Below are positions 12,601-59,900 of a stretch of 64,000 bases of DNA, piece by piece (within the stretch, counting starts at the first letter, position 1; every line of letters starts with the position of its first letter). Both the position numbers and the translations under genes were made by a program. This DNA is from Dipylidium caninum (Eukaryota; Platyhelminthes; Cestoda; Cyclophyllidea; Dipylidiidae). The stretch covers positions 124,001 through 188,000 of the forward strand of contig QEYB01000963.1 of NCBI GenBank assembly GCA_017562135.1. Direction: 5' to 3'. A model generated the notes under the pieces. That model was not told where the DNA came from, searched no databases, and saw only the letters and a program-made list of their open reading frames with translations.

Positions 12601-15600
12601 GATGCCATTAGGGCGTGATTGTATGTTTGCACTACAAACATGGAGCTTCACACCATGTCACCGACTCTCCTCTCCCCACTTCCGCAACTCAGACTCAATT
12701 TAGTGGAATTCACGGTTAGACAATTGCACTTTTTGTGTGCGCCTATAAATGACTACCACTTGGAATGTGCATGTATCAAAGGAGTTAAACTCAACCGCCT
12801 AACTGTGAAATCACAAATGTTTGTTTGAAATCTGTTCAAATTTCAGCTCCTCCCCAATCCTTATGTAGACGCATTAGAATAAGAAAAGGGGAGAGGGGGA
12901 GAGGGGTGGAAGAGATGGAGACTTACCAGGATAGAGAATGCGACTGATCATTCCGGGCATGACAATGATGAAAAGAGGAAAGAGTTTGATAAATCCAGCC
13001 ATTAGAGTGGCACCTTGGGCGTGAGAGAAACTCTTCGCGGCTAAGACTCTCTGCACCATCATCTGAAAATCGCAAAGGACGTTCATCACCAAACCTGAGG
13101 TTCTGTGATGCCTAGCCTTTGGTCCCACGACTTCTCACCCCATGCCGCCTACTACAGAAATCGTCGTAGTGTTAAAGATGTAGTGACAACGAAAAAAAAG
13201 AGTAGACCGGGAGAATCACACGATTAGCGTTTGTCATAAAAATGTAACATAGGTGGGTGATCGCTGACGTGTCCACGAATTAACATCGCAGTTGGGTTAA
13301 CTAATGCACAAGATGTGGAAGTTGATTAGAGAGGTTATTACCTGTGAAGATAGTGTAACCTGAGCATGGGGCGGTTATAAAAGGCATTCTGTTCATACGG
13401 AACAAGTTTACTCTTTCAAGAGAGTTAAAAGAGGGAAACAGATTAATAGAAAGCCATTTTTTGATAAAGTCCCGACTGTAATCTATAAGGGAAAAAGGGG
13501 ACACTAGTACCAATGTATAACAAAAAACCACCAATGTCATCACAAAGTAAACGGTTGTGAGCCTCCAATGATTCTACTCAACATCTTATCCTGTAGGCCA
13601 GGTAGTCATTCGAACTTCTAACGATTTAAATGTGTCGAAAATAGCCAACTACAGTTGAGGACTGCGTCTAACTCCAAAAACTCTCCTCCACCCACACCCC
13701 TCCTTTCCGCCCCAATACATCGTAAGAGAGGACTGATTAGCCCTTCCAAGGTAAAATACAAATCAAGGCGACGAGAGAGGAACTTGTGACACCGCACTGC
13801 TAATTTACAGGTATGTAAAAAGGTCGTGATTTGACATCACGGAGTCCATGGTGTGGTACCGAGACCTCCGGGTACTCTGGTGAGTACTTTTGGTGGTGTC
13901 AGAGCAGAACACAAAAAGTGACGCACAGCTGTAACACAGTGGTCTGTGCAAAAAATACCACAATTGTACGCTTTAATTCGACGAAAAAGTATTGAAAACA
14001 CGAAGTGAAGTGGATATGAAAAGGAGCCAGAAAAGAAGGGCTTTCACTACATAAAAGCAGAAAAGATGCAGTACGAGTTGAAAATAATACCCCTTTCAGC
14101 GTAGACCACTACACCACAGCCTACGGCACAGCGACGAAAATCGAATAGGTATTTGACGAAGACGGCAAAAAATCTGATAGTAGTGGAAGAAAAAAGGACG
14201 TCGACAGAGAAAAAACGCCTAGTGGTAAAGTGACAACGGGTAATTGGCTCAAATTTAATGCACTACGGCTGCACTCATGTGCACATGTAACGCCAGCAAA
14301 GTGAAACCCGCATGCACGAACAAAAAGGTGAAGCTGACGGTCTATTTGGGGTTTAGATTTATATGCAGACGCATTAAATACAATCGCTTGACCCCTCGTC
14401 CCATTTGGATGATTAGCAATTACGTAATATGCAATGGAAGATGTAATTTTTTTGCAAATAACCTCGCAAATTTTAGCTAAATTGTAGCTAAATTGTAGTT
14501 TATTCAACAAACATTAAGGGCAATGAGTTGAAAAGAACAATATATGCATTTATGTAGGTCTTGGTGCGAAAAGAGAAATAAACGAAGAAAGATCTCTGAA
14601 ACTAAATTTCTATCTTACTTGATCGGCACACCAATACCAAATGGAGGCGGGTGTCTGACCAAGAATATAGCCAAGCCATGGCATCTCAGGATCGGAGACG
14701 CCGCGCAACATTACAAAGGAATTCGAAGAAGGAAGCGCACACGTCAAGCTACTTGAAATATTCGGCAAGTTTGCCACACTATCCACGGTGGGTGTTACAC
14801 CCTTCGAGGCTTCCGCTGATGCCAATTCCCAGACGTTCATGATGACTGCTTTACCCGCAGTTGTATTTACGGCTATCGAGCTGATCGATTTTCCGTATTT
14901 TTCCAAAAGGCCCTGGAAACCTCCAACTCTGTTAAAGCCTAGAGTAGAAAGAGAAAAAAGGTCATGTCACCTAATCAAAACAAGAAAATTCAGCAACGCA
15001 TTTTCTTGGTGTAAAAGTAATAGAAGCCTGGAGATTCGTTGCCCCGTCCTGTTAGTTGTACACAAAAAGTATTGGAAATAAAACGCTTGCGGGTGTTTTC
15101 ATCCTCTTATCAACATATAGGACTAGATAAATATTTACCAAGAAAGAAAGTTTCAACACTTGGTCATGAGTGAATAAACCCAGATATTGCCATTGAAAAC
15201 AAAGCGCAGAACAAACGCACCGATTATAGTGAGGAGGACAGCTCCGAATAACATTACACAAGTTTGTACCAAGTCTGTATAAAGTACGGCAGCAAGACCG
15301 CCTAATATAAAATAAGGAAGAATTAAAAAATAAAAATTACGATAAAGTACGCAGGAAAGAAATCGTACCGGATGTGGTAATCAAGGCAGTCATGGCAAGT
15401 ATGAATAAAATAGAGTACCAAATATTCCATCTGAGCGCTTCGTTAATGAAAAGTGAACCAGAATAAAGATTGACCTGAAGCGGAACTAAATTAGTGAAAG
15501 CGTCCAACATGGCACAAAGCCGAATTTTAAAGCTTTCTCACCGATATCTTTGTAAATATGTACAGCAAAAGAGATAAAACCGTAAGGTATATTCGGATTC

Positions 15601-16104
15601 TAGAACCTCCAAATCTTTTCATCATATAGTCTGGAAGAGTAAGTACACCACTCGATATATACACGGGTAGGAAAACCCAACCCAATAATTGCAGCAAAAT
15701 AGCAGCCTATAAAAGAAAAAGGTTGTTGAGCATTATAAATTGGAAAATTTCATCAAATCAGCTATTTACGTTAAATTCGAATGCTCCAACAGCAATGCCT
15801 TTTGCAGCCCCCGACCCAGCGAGGCCGATAAAGTGTTCACTGCCGATGTTACTAGCAAACAAGGAAGCGCCAACCTGAACAAAATATACGTAAACAAATA
15901 GCATACAGGAATCCATGTCATAAATCTTCCGGCCAGAAAATATCCCTGGACTGAGTTAGCACGTGCTCGGAACATAGCCTATGAATTTCGGGTTAGCACC
16001 AAGGACACTCGATAAAGCCTTACATATAACCCGGCCCCCAATACTATTAAAAAATAGACAACTAAAACGCCGATATCCGCGCTCACTAGGGGGATGGCCT
16101 CCAT
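6607..16104 (-). CDS. SLC5A1: Sodium/glucose cotransporter-like symporter (SLC5 family)
   Basis: Plasma-membrane Na+-coupled solute symporter; glucose is the likely substrate. Thirteen coding exons with GT-AG junctions: 16104-16024, 15978-15907, 15874-15770, 15706-15542, 15474-15369, 15301-15221, 14938-14619, 13062-12927, 10626-10519, 9334-9184, 9145-8977, 8705-8249, 7052-6607. They total 2397 nt, an exact 798 codons plus stop, and every junction closes in phase. SGLT landmarks: FLAGR then [17 protein letters not shown] (N60, H65), GAFEFN (E84), the WYWCADQ sugar-site segment (W304, W306), [20 protein letters not shown], and SILWVPVIQ (Q460, equivalent to the sugar-binding Q457 of human SGLT1). 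These favour a sugar substrate over inositol or iodide. It is longer than vertebrate SGLTs (about 660-670 aa) because of an enlarged outer loop in exon 7, an acidic cytosolic stretch in exon 12, and a cysteine-rich segment before the last membrane helix in exon 13. ATG 16104 is chosen because it aligns with the family; an in-frame ATG lies further upstream. Confidence 0.95.
9981..10004. repeat. Degenerate (GAAC/GAAT)n tetranucleotide repeat
   Basis: A short tract of AATG/AACG units inside a symporter intron (9335-10518). It is simple sequence and no function is implied. Confidence 0.7.
10297..10318. repeat. (TC)n(TG)n microsatellite
   Basis: TC units pass directly into TG units within a symporter intron. 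A second TC tract at about 10497-10511 lies just past the donor of the exon 10626-10519, so on the coding strand it is a GA-rich tract downstream of the splice site. Confidence 0.75.
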
Positions 16105-17884
16105 CGTCCGAAAACAAGTGTTAAGACACCAACGCTTCGAAGATCTGAGCGCTGCGGTATTATCGCACAAGATAATGCTAACGCAGTCAAACAATTAACA
16201 ATGTAAGAGATCTGTAATTAACCTAGGGCCGAACGACACTGGAACAAACATTACAAAAGCGCCATAGGAAAAATAATTGCCACTGGTAACTAATATCTGC
16301 TAGGAGTGACTTTTCCGCAACTTCTGTTTAACCGAAAACCAGTCTATTATTTAACCGATGATCAGGTATGATTTCAATTTTAGAGCGGCGTCCGGAATCC
16401 AAAACCTTAAAAGTTTTGGTACGACGTATGTGCGCGGCACTTCAGCCTTAAATATACACCGCCTTTCGTACTTCCCACTACACTATCGACGAACGCTGTT
16501 ACTGTGATATTCTAAGTCACCCACTGCTCTGTGTGTACCAAGTTAACAGAATAGTCTGGATGCCAAGTCTTTGTCGAGGGATAACTAACAGAGAGAGGTC
16601 CAAAATGGGCTACTAAAGTGGCCTATTGTCTACTTACAACTTCACTTCAAATACTTATGCTCCTCAAATATGGGCACGAAATGCGATATCCGCTCTGGCG
16701 TATCCTCCAGGAGAGGACCGCCATGTCGTAACATAATGAAAGATAGTTTGAGGGGTAGGATTAAAGTGTTCATACGCACCGCGAAGGGTATCAAGCTGGC
16801 AATATTCCTCCAGAGGATGTTGCGAGTGTTCCACATCCCCGGAGATGAAATGAGATACCACACAACGATGGAAGAGATAATTGGAATAGATTTGAAAGGT
16901 TGTACGATAGATACAGTCAACTTGTCAGCAACTGACTAACATCCACTTCAACATGTCCGATTCAACATTCAACAGCGGGGTGTATAGAGCCTCACAAGAC
17001 CCAAATCCAACGGGTTCTTGCGCTGTCCAGCTGTCTTACGTAATAACATACGCAGGCTACTCCTTCCTCGAGAATGCAGTCAGCCCTGTGGTAGCTCCAT
17101 TAACCAGCGAACAGCAATGATTTCGAAGTGAGAAGGAGAGCCTGAAGGAGAAAATGGTTGTGTAGACGGGACCCAGAATTGAATAAGTATTGTGCGAAAC
17201 TGTTTCAGTCCAAAAGTTCCCCTAAATCGCTCCCGTTCGAGGCTCCGCCATTTATGAAGGGCCACTGGCACCTCAGACCCAGTCAAGCGCGGAGCATCAT
17301 GGAGCCATGGGTCAGCGGGAAGACTTTTAGTACCCCAGTTTTCTGCTATCAGCACAGGAGTGGACGAGTGGAATTCTCCGACAGGTGGTCAAAAGGCCTT
17401 TGACTATTGATGCCGGAGAGAATCGAGTCTACCAGCACATCGCGTTGCAGGGAGTGAGCCATGAGGAATGTCCGAAGAAGTCGCCCGTCGCGACTAGACG
17501 GATGAGGCGACTGTGAAGGCAATCTATTTCGCTTGTCATGGAAATTGGCGTGCTGATACCTTTCGACCACTGAAGACTTTCTGCGTTTTGCGAGTGGACC
17601 AGACAAATTTTCATTCGGCTGGACAAGCTCAGAGATATTGTGGAGGTTGCGCCTAAAGTTGCTAAATCATGCCGATGGAGCACCAATGATCCCGATAAGA
17701 CGTAAAGAAGGTTAAAAAGAAGTCTCAGTCCCACTACTCGACTATAACATATCGTATCCCTCCTCTCGCTGACGAAAAGGCCTAAAGGATATACATTTTA
17801 TTGCAAAATCTACAATTACACGGCCAAAATGCATATCTATCATGGATGAAAAACCATAGAGATTGGGGTAAGGGGTAATCACAA
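16105..17884. other. Intergenic, symporter to pecanex
   Basis: Separates the symporter start codon from the pecanex stop, both genes on the minus strand, so the stretch contains the pecanex 3' UTR and the symporter promoter. Several overlapping open frames (16642-16939, 17080-17734) show no known motif. I could not tell whether the latter is an old transposon remnant. Confidence 0.5.
17797..17802 (-). promoter_or_regulatory. Polyadenylation signal of the pecanex gene
   Basis: A canonical AATAAA on the minus strand, 82 nt past the pecanex stop codon. Position and strand fit a 3'-end processing signal. Only the hexamer is visible; cleavage was not shown. Confidence 0.6.
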
Positions 17885-53156
<35,272 letters not shown>

Positions 53157-54275
53157 ACCTATTTCAATCGGCCGTTAGATGGCAAATGTATGACATACGG
53201 AAGTAAGGTGAAATACAAATATAAAATAATGAAACATAAAAAACGCGTTTAAATTACAATTCCTAAGATCGCTCAACTCTGATTGGGTGGTGGTAGCGTC
53301 GCTCATGCATTCTAATTATTTTTTGGTCTCTAAGGCGCTATTGGTAACAACATGTGTTATTTGATTTATGGTCAATAATATTTATTGTCGAATTGATATT
53401 CACCTTATGAATTACCTATTTGTTTTGATCTGCGTTTGGATCGATTTTCTCCTGTTGAGTGTTTGTTTGTCAAACTCAGTATAAAATAGTGAACTAAAAA
53501 GTTCCATAAAAAAACGCTTACTGATAACTTGGATCAAGCATTAGAAAATTTTACTAACGCATATTGGGCTAACTTAACATAATATTCGGCCTCCTATGAC
53601 CGCGATAAACGTTGGTAGCCACATATCGTTCTTATCCCGTAAATTTTACCCGCACTAAAGCAGCCTCTACCCCTTAGCCACTTTGGCTGACGCCTTGCGA
53701 TCTCACGTTGGGAATTCCCTAATTTGAAAGCGTGCGATTCGGTTTTTCGATTACGTATATTAGACAAAATCTCCCAAATGATCTTATTAATGTTCTAAGA
53801 GATAATAACCTGCACTCAACGGGACCTAAGTTTGCATATACTTATTGCAATATATTAAATTGCCAAATAGCTTTTCGTGCTGATGTTACCACCAGGAAAA
53901 TTTGATTTAATTTCAAATTTGGTGGAAACCCGCCATTATCAAGTGCCAATTTTAAGACACCTGTTCTTTCGCGACTAATTTTGCAACCCTCCGTTTTACA
54001 CTCTAACCATACTATGATTATCCGATGGTTTTTGTCCAGGTTGGTCTATGTTCGATGCGAATTACCTGGTTGCATGCCCACTAAACACTATTCATGTGTT
54101 CGATATTTTCGTTTCATTTAAACCTGATTGAGATTTGGAACTCATTTCGCCTAGGCACTTCAGCTATTTTCGCGCAATACACGGCGTGTCAATAACGTCT
54201 GTAATTTCTACGACTGAGGAAATACGAGATAGGCTGTGCTCTTACATTCCGTAACCATTCATCTCTATCTCATCC
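53157..54275. promoter_or_regulatory. Divergent intergenic region between pecanex and the small gene
   Basis: The pecanex start codon (minus) and the small gene start codon (plus) face away from each other across 1.1 kb. Any proximal promoters of both must lie here. I could not pick out a TATA box or other element with confidence, so this is a positional call only. Confidence 0.4.
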
Positions 54276-56071
54276 ATGACAACAGATGTTAACTTTATTC
54301 CACGAGCAACATCTTACACGACGTTTCATTATCGCTTTATGACAGCGCCAAACAGAGACTACCAATTTTTTCCGCCTACTAATTCAACAGTTCCATCCAG
54401 GTAAATATGATTTCTGTCATCACAATTAAGTGACAAGGGATATTTTTGTATACTAACTGCAAAAATCAAATAATGTACAAACAGTCAGGTGAATCGCGGT
54501 TATAAGATTACTTCTTCTGTTGTTTATTGTAACTTCAAACTCATAATCGAAGTTACCCCCCAGATAATACATAGCGCACTTTATTGAAATCTCGAATCGG
54601 ATTTTTACTTATGATTCCATAACCTATCACGTCGCTGATAAACTCCGCAAATGATTAAATGATGCAAAAGAACGGTCTCTAATGCTTAATTCAGTCTTGT
54701 AATTTGTGTTGGTTTCCCATATAGGAGTGTTGGCGACGAAAATATAGGTCACATAAGAAAAACTGCACGGTGAAATTTATACGCCCAACCATTGCATCAG
54801 TGGTAACAATCACAATAGGTGCATTTGTTGACGCTTAGTAAGTAAATGACACTCAAATATGTTGAAAATCTTTGCCTTGTCTTAGCAGAGTTTTCGCAAA
54901 GAGGTCAAACCTTGGGATATAAACTAACCAAACTTTGATCAAATTTATTACAATTTGTAAAGCTTTATTTATTAAAATTTTAGTCAGATATTACGTGGCG
55001 TCACGACTCTTAGGCAAAGCCTAAAAGTTTGTTTCAACTAATGAAACAAATATAGTTGATTACATAGCTTTTTCAAAGCCTACTTTCCGTACTGTCTTGC
55101 TAAACCAATTAAGTCACCTCCATGGCTTATTGGTATGCACGCCACAAAAAGGTTGACTTGTCGATTGTTCCAGTGCGAGGTTGTTGTTGTATCGACAACC
55201 GAATGGCATGTTATATTGCCGGGTTTACTACTATAGTGCGTGACATTCACACTTAATTTTCTAGATCACGACCTTACTTGCTCTATTATTTGTAATACTT
55301 GACGTCGTACAATTTGCCGATACAAATTTTATCATTAGCGGAGGCTTTCCTGGCCTTTGGCGCATGCCTTTCTGGAAAGGTGTCTCGTTGATTTATTTGT
55401 TTATTAAATTCTTCAGGTTTTATATTGTGTGATATATCCATGTTTATCGCTCATATTATTCTTATTTCATTTACCTTGTGTCTTGTTGGCGCAATCTCCT
55501 GGCCCTCGAAATATGTTAGTTTGTTTAATTTACATTAAATTTTAGAGGATTTACAACCTGAAGCCTGTTGTTCTTAACTTTTTCATCGTGCTCGTATTAC
55601 ATACTATCGTTGAACTCGGTGTTAGCACATACATTTACTCGTGGTATGGATTAGCGGCTTGGGTAAATCATTTTCTACAATAACCCGTCAGCGTCTCCCT
55701 TATCTTATAGTAAACTTTATGTTTTACATAATTCGATTCGTACTTGCGGTGAGCCAACATTTTTGTTTGTTGTTTTTCTTAACGCTTAATACATTTTTAG
55801 TCTTATTGAACACTTTTTACGTCATATTTATTTGAAATTCTACGCCCCTTTTCACTTTGAAGTAATACTTTTGAGGCTTGTCATTTTATCGTAGATATGG
55901 TTTATGGTTATCAGTTATTCATACATATTGGAGCTGCGACAGGAACTCTATGCTCCAGTCGATCCGGAAGCAAGACCCGAAATCGAGCCAGCTAGTGTGA
56001 TGCCAAGTCAGCTTTCTACTGGACTGTTGGTGTCCAGAAGTGTTCTTCAGTCTAGCGTTCTCCAAAGATAA
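54276..56071 (+). CDS. Small two-exon gene, unrecognised 93-aa protein
   Basis: I do not recognise this protein. Exon 1 is 54276-54400 and exon 2 is 55915-56071. The donor (AG, then GTAAAT) and acceptor (TATCAG) join in phase 2, giving 282 nt: 93 codons plus stop TAA. The start ATG is followed by TTDVNFIPRATSYTTFHYRF; exon 1 is aromatic- and Thr-rich and exon 2 holds ILELRQELYAPVDPEARPE. No signal peptide or membrane helix is visible, so a soluble intracellular protein is likely. Codon choice and the absence of stops on both sides of a 1.5-kb intron argue for a real gene. Short Tyr/Phe/Pro-rich proteins of this kind include ciliary microtubule inner proteins, but that is only a guess. No other ORF nearby belongs to it. 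Confidence 0.6.
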
Positions 56072-56954
56072 TTTTTCAAAATAAGTTCTTGTTTCCGCAC
56101 GAACTTACGCATTTTCGGCATACATTCCCGTTCACCTTACCCTCTATCAATCCTTGGTGTATTTCGCAAATAGCAACAATGATGCTGTTAACAAGTCGTC
56201 TTTATTTCTTGAGAGGTTAAAGATGTGAGTCTCTTACATGAAAAGGCGTCAATATTTGGTTAAAAAACCGTGAAATTACAGTCACACATGTGACCACTAA
56301 ATCGTTTAAAATCTTCCTGTTTACTTATCCACTTTTTAACTAATAAGGGCATGGGAGACACATGCTCCGCCCACTATTAACGAAATATTATATTGTTTTT
56401 GCAATGGCACTACTTGCAGAAAACAGAAAATCTGTGTATCCAAATCTATGGAGTATGCTACAGGTTTTTCCGTTTCGCGTAAGATGGTTTGAAGTGTCAT
56501 GAAAATAACTGTATTGTGAAGTCCTTCACTATGGTATGTATCAATTAGGTTGATAAAATTAGGGACCTATCAACCTTATCGAGAACGAGAGTACCTTCAT
56601 GTAGCAAGGCGCGACACTATCTTCCGATTAGTGGAGTTGTTTGTCATATTTGACCATTGATGCCAACCTGCAGCTTATCGTATTTTAAGAGTGTGCAATA
56701 CAGTACCATGTGTGTGCATAGGCAGGTACCCAAATGCGTGTAACTTCATAGGAATTTTTACAGTAAAATACTTCCGTAGATATTTTTAACTTAAACTAAT
56801 ATCTAATTTATTTTGTCTTCTTCAAATCTCTGAATTTCATAAAAATAAATTATATACGTTTGTTCGTCATAAATTGGGCGCTTATTCACTTCTTAACTCC
56901 TGTCCATACTTTTATTTTGATGACCTTGTCTACGTCAAGGTCGTCAAATTGGGC
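56072..56954. other. Intergenic, small gene to ZPR1
   Basis: Runs from the small gene stop to the ZPR1 ATG on the same strand. It should contain the ZPR1 promoter and 5' UTR. It is AT-rich, without a recognisable coding exon or a clear core-promoter motif. Confidence 0.5.
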
Positions 56955-59900
56955 ATGGAAGCAACGCGAGAGGATGCCGAAATCGTTGTTAAAGATTTGG
57001 ATCAGGATGCGGCCTCTGAGGTCATTGAGACAGAGAGCTTATGCTTAAATTGCCAGAAAAATGTGAGAAAATAACCATTTTACGGTGACCTTGCGTTACA
57101 GAGTCACTTTTTAATGTTATTTTCTACCCCGCTAGACAGTCTGTAGATAACATCCGGCTTTTCCTGGTTGCCACCGTTATATTACAGCACTAGAACAGCT
57201 TGCTCTTAATTGCAACGCTTTGTTCATTGTTTTCTATTAGGGCACAACACGGTTGCTAATCACAAGGATCCCATTCTTTCGGGAGGTTGTTATCTCATCC
57301 TTCGAATGTGAGCACTGTGGCTTCGCGAACAGATCTGTGGATCCAGCAGCTCCAATTCAGCGTATGGGGAAGAAATTCACTTTAGACGTCCGCTGCTCCA
57401 AGGACTTGAATCGCCGCGTCATTCTAACCAATCACTCCGAAATCAGTATCCCTTCACTTGACTCCTCATTCCCCAACAGCGAATCTTGTTGGTTTTAATT
57501 CGTTATATCTACATTCTGTTTTTGACTCCATAGTTGTATCTCTTATCTTATAATTTTAATTAACTGATTTTAGCGTTAACTACCGTTGAGGGCGTAATTA
57601 CTGGTATCATTGAAAAATTAGAATTCCTTCAACCTGAACGTCGGGTTAGTACTTTTTTCTATCACTGAGACGATTTTTACTCTCTTTTATTTTTTTTTCA
57701 GAAAACAGATCCTAAACAGGCAGGACTTATCGACGCATTTATCGGAAAGCTGCATAATCTCCTTTCTCTGAAAACTCCATTTCTTCTCGTATGTTCTTTA
57801 ATAGCTATTATTTACCTTTCTTCTCTTCCTAACTCTTCAACGTGTTTGAAAAGGAAATGGATGACCCGTCAGGAAATGGTTTTATTGAGAATCTTCACGC
57901 ACCACTGGATGATCCTCAAATCACCTGTGTATTGTACAACCGAACCATTGAACAAAACAAATTACTCGGCTATAAGGATGATGATGCCCCGGTTGATGAG
58001 GAAAGCGACAAAGTTTGGCGACCTTTCTTTTTTTTATTTCACTTTTTAACCACAATCACATTTGTCTCCGTACTTTAGAATATGGATCTCAAAAATACTG
58101 TCTCCACCTTCCAAGTTACCTGTCCTAATTGTCATTCTGATTGTCCTACCAACATGAAAGTAGTTGGTATGTCATTCTTTGAGAGTGTCTATTGTTTTAT
58201 TTTCTTCTGCAATACGAAGTTTATTAGTGACTCCTTGCAATATTTATAGGTTTTTAGATGCGAAATTAATTTAAGGGGAGGTAATGGAAACTTTTTGAGT
58301 CCTAACTGTTCCAATGCCGCGCTGCTGATATTTGGCCGTAACTCTTTTACATTTCCCCTTGTCCACTAATTGTACTTATTGGGATTTGAGAATTATTAGT
58401 ACAGTTGTCATAGTCATAATCGATTTATGTTTTCCCAATGGTACCTTCACTCGTTTCGTTCCTACGGCTTACTATCAGATGTAACCCATATTCTATCCCT
58501 CGAGCGTTTTATTGGGGATTTAATTACTCTGTTAGTTTTTTTCTTAATTGTCATTTTTAGTATCCTTTTTGCGAACGATGTGGCATACTTTTCGTTGACA
58601 ATAATTGACATTTAATTGTTTTTGAATTTCTTGGAATTCAACCACTTGGAAAACTAGCTTTTTGTTTGAAAGTGCTCATACTTTTACTACTATATTGGGT
58701 AAAAAAGTGCTTTGTGAGGTTGGATTCGTAACGGTTGGGATTCTCTTGAAGTCTGGCCTTGTGATGGTGTCCTATTTGATTAATTCTCTGTTAAAAATGT
58801 TTTACTGCTCTTTTCGATTGTCTTTTGTACGTCTGTGTGTAAAGCGTCTAACAGTTTCACCAAGAAACACTTTACAACGGGTCCTAATTCTTTATTTCTT
58901 TCCCTGCACTATTTATTAATATGGCCTCTTTGTTGTGCACATTAAACTTTGAACATGTTTAGCCTTAACATATTTGGGTGCGCCCAGAAATATCTTATTC
59001 AAGGTGCCGACCAAATGTGCGCCACCTACATTTGTAGCGTGTTCTAGCCCATCTGGATTTCAAACTGGGAAAGTTAAGTCTTAGTTCCTATCATTATACG
59101 TGAATTCTGCTTGAATTCTGTAAATTTGACATTCTTGTCTGCTAACCTGACAATAGGTCTTTCGTTTCTACAGATATCCCATATTTTCAAGAGGTGGTAC
59201 TAATGGCTATCAACTGCAGTCTTTGTGGCTATCGCAACAATGAGGTGAAGTCAATCGCCGGTATCGCCAAATGCGGTAGACGATTCCGCCTGCTCATCGA
59301 AGTTGAAGAAGATTTGTCCCGCGACATCCTCAAATCGGACACAGCCAGTGTAGCTCTTCCCGAATTACAAATTGATACTGTGCCGGGCACTTTGGGTGGT
59401 CGTTTCACTACAGTTGAGGGCCTGCTAGGTCTGATGAGGGATCAGGCACGTTGACGTCTGTCTGGTGATGTATAGAATACTATTTTGCCCACGATTTCTT
59501 GCCCTAATAGTTGGACTAATTAGGTCTTATTATATTTTTTCTCTGAAGCTAAAAACGCTGAATCCTTTGCTGTTCGGTGACAGTGCTGCTCAAGAGGAAA
59601 AGATGAGGTCCCTTTCCATCACCTGCGACAAAATAGACGAGGTGAGTGTTGCTCTCTCCTTCTCTCTCGGTTATCGAACTGTACATTGTCTGTCTCTTAG
59701 TTAATCCGGTAATGCTTCATATAGTGCGACAGCTGCTTTTTCATACATGCCAGAGTATCGTTTAGGCGTTTACAAATCTTATCCTTCTCTCTTTATTACA
59801 GTAACGTCTTGAGATAGTAACACAATATGAAACGGTTGGTTTTGTTTAGTCTGTGTTCGGTTGTATTGGGCGTTGTAACGTGGGCTGTATTTTTTTGTCT

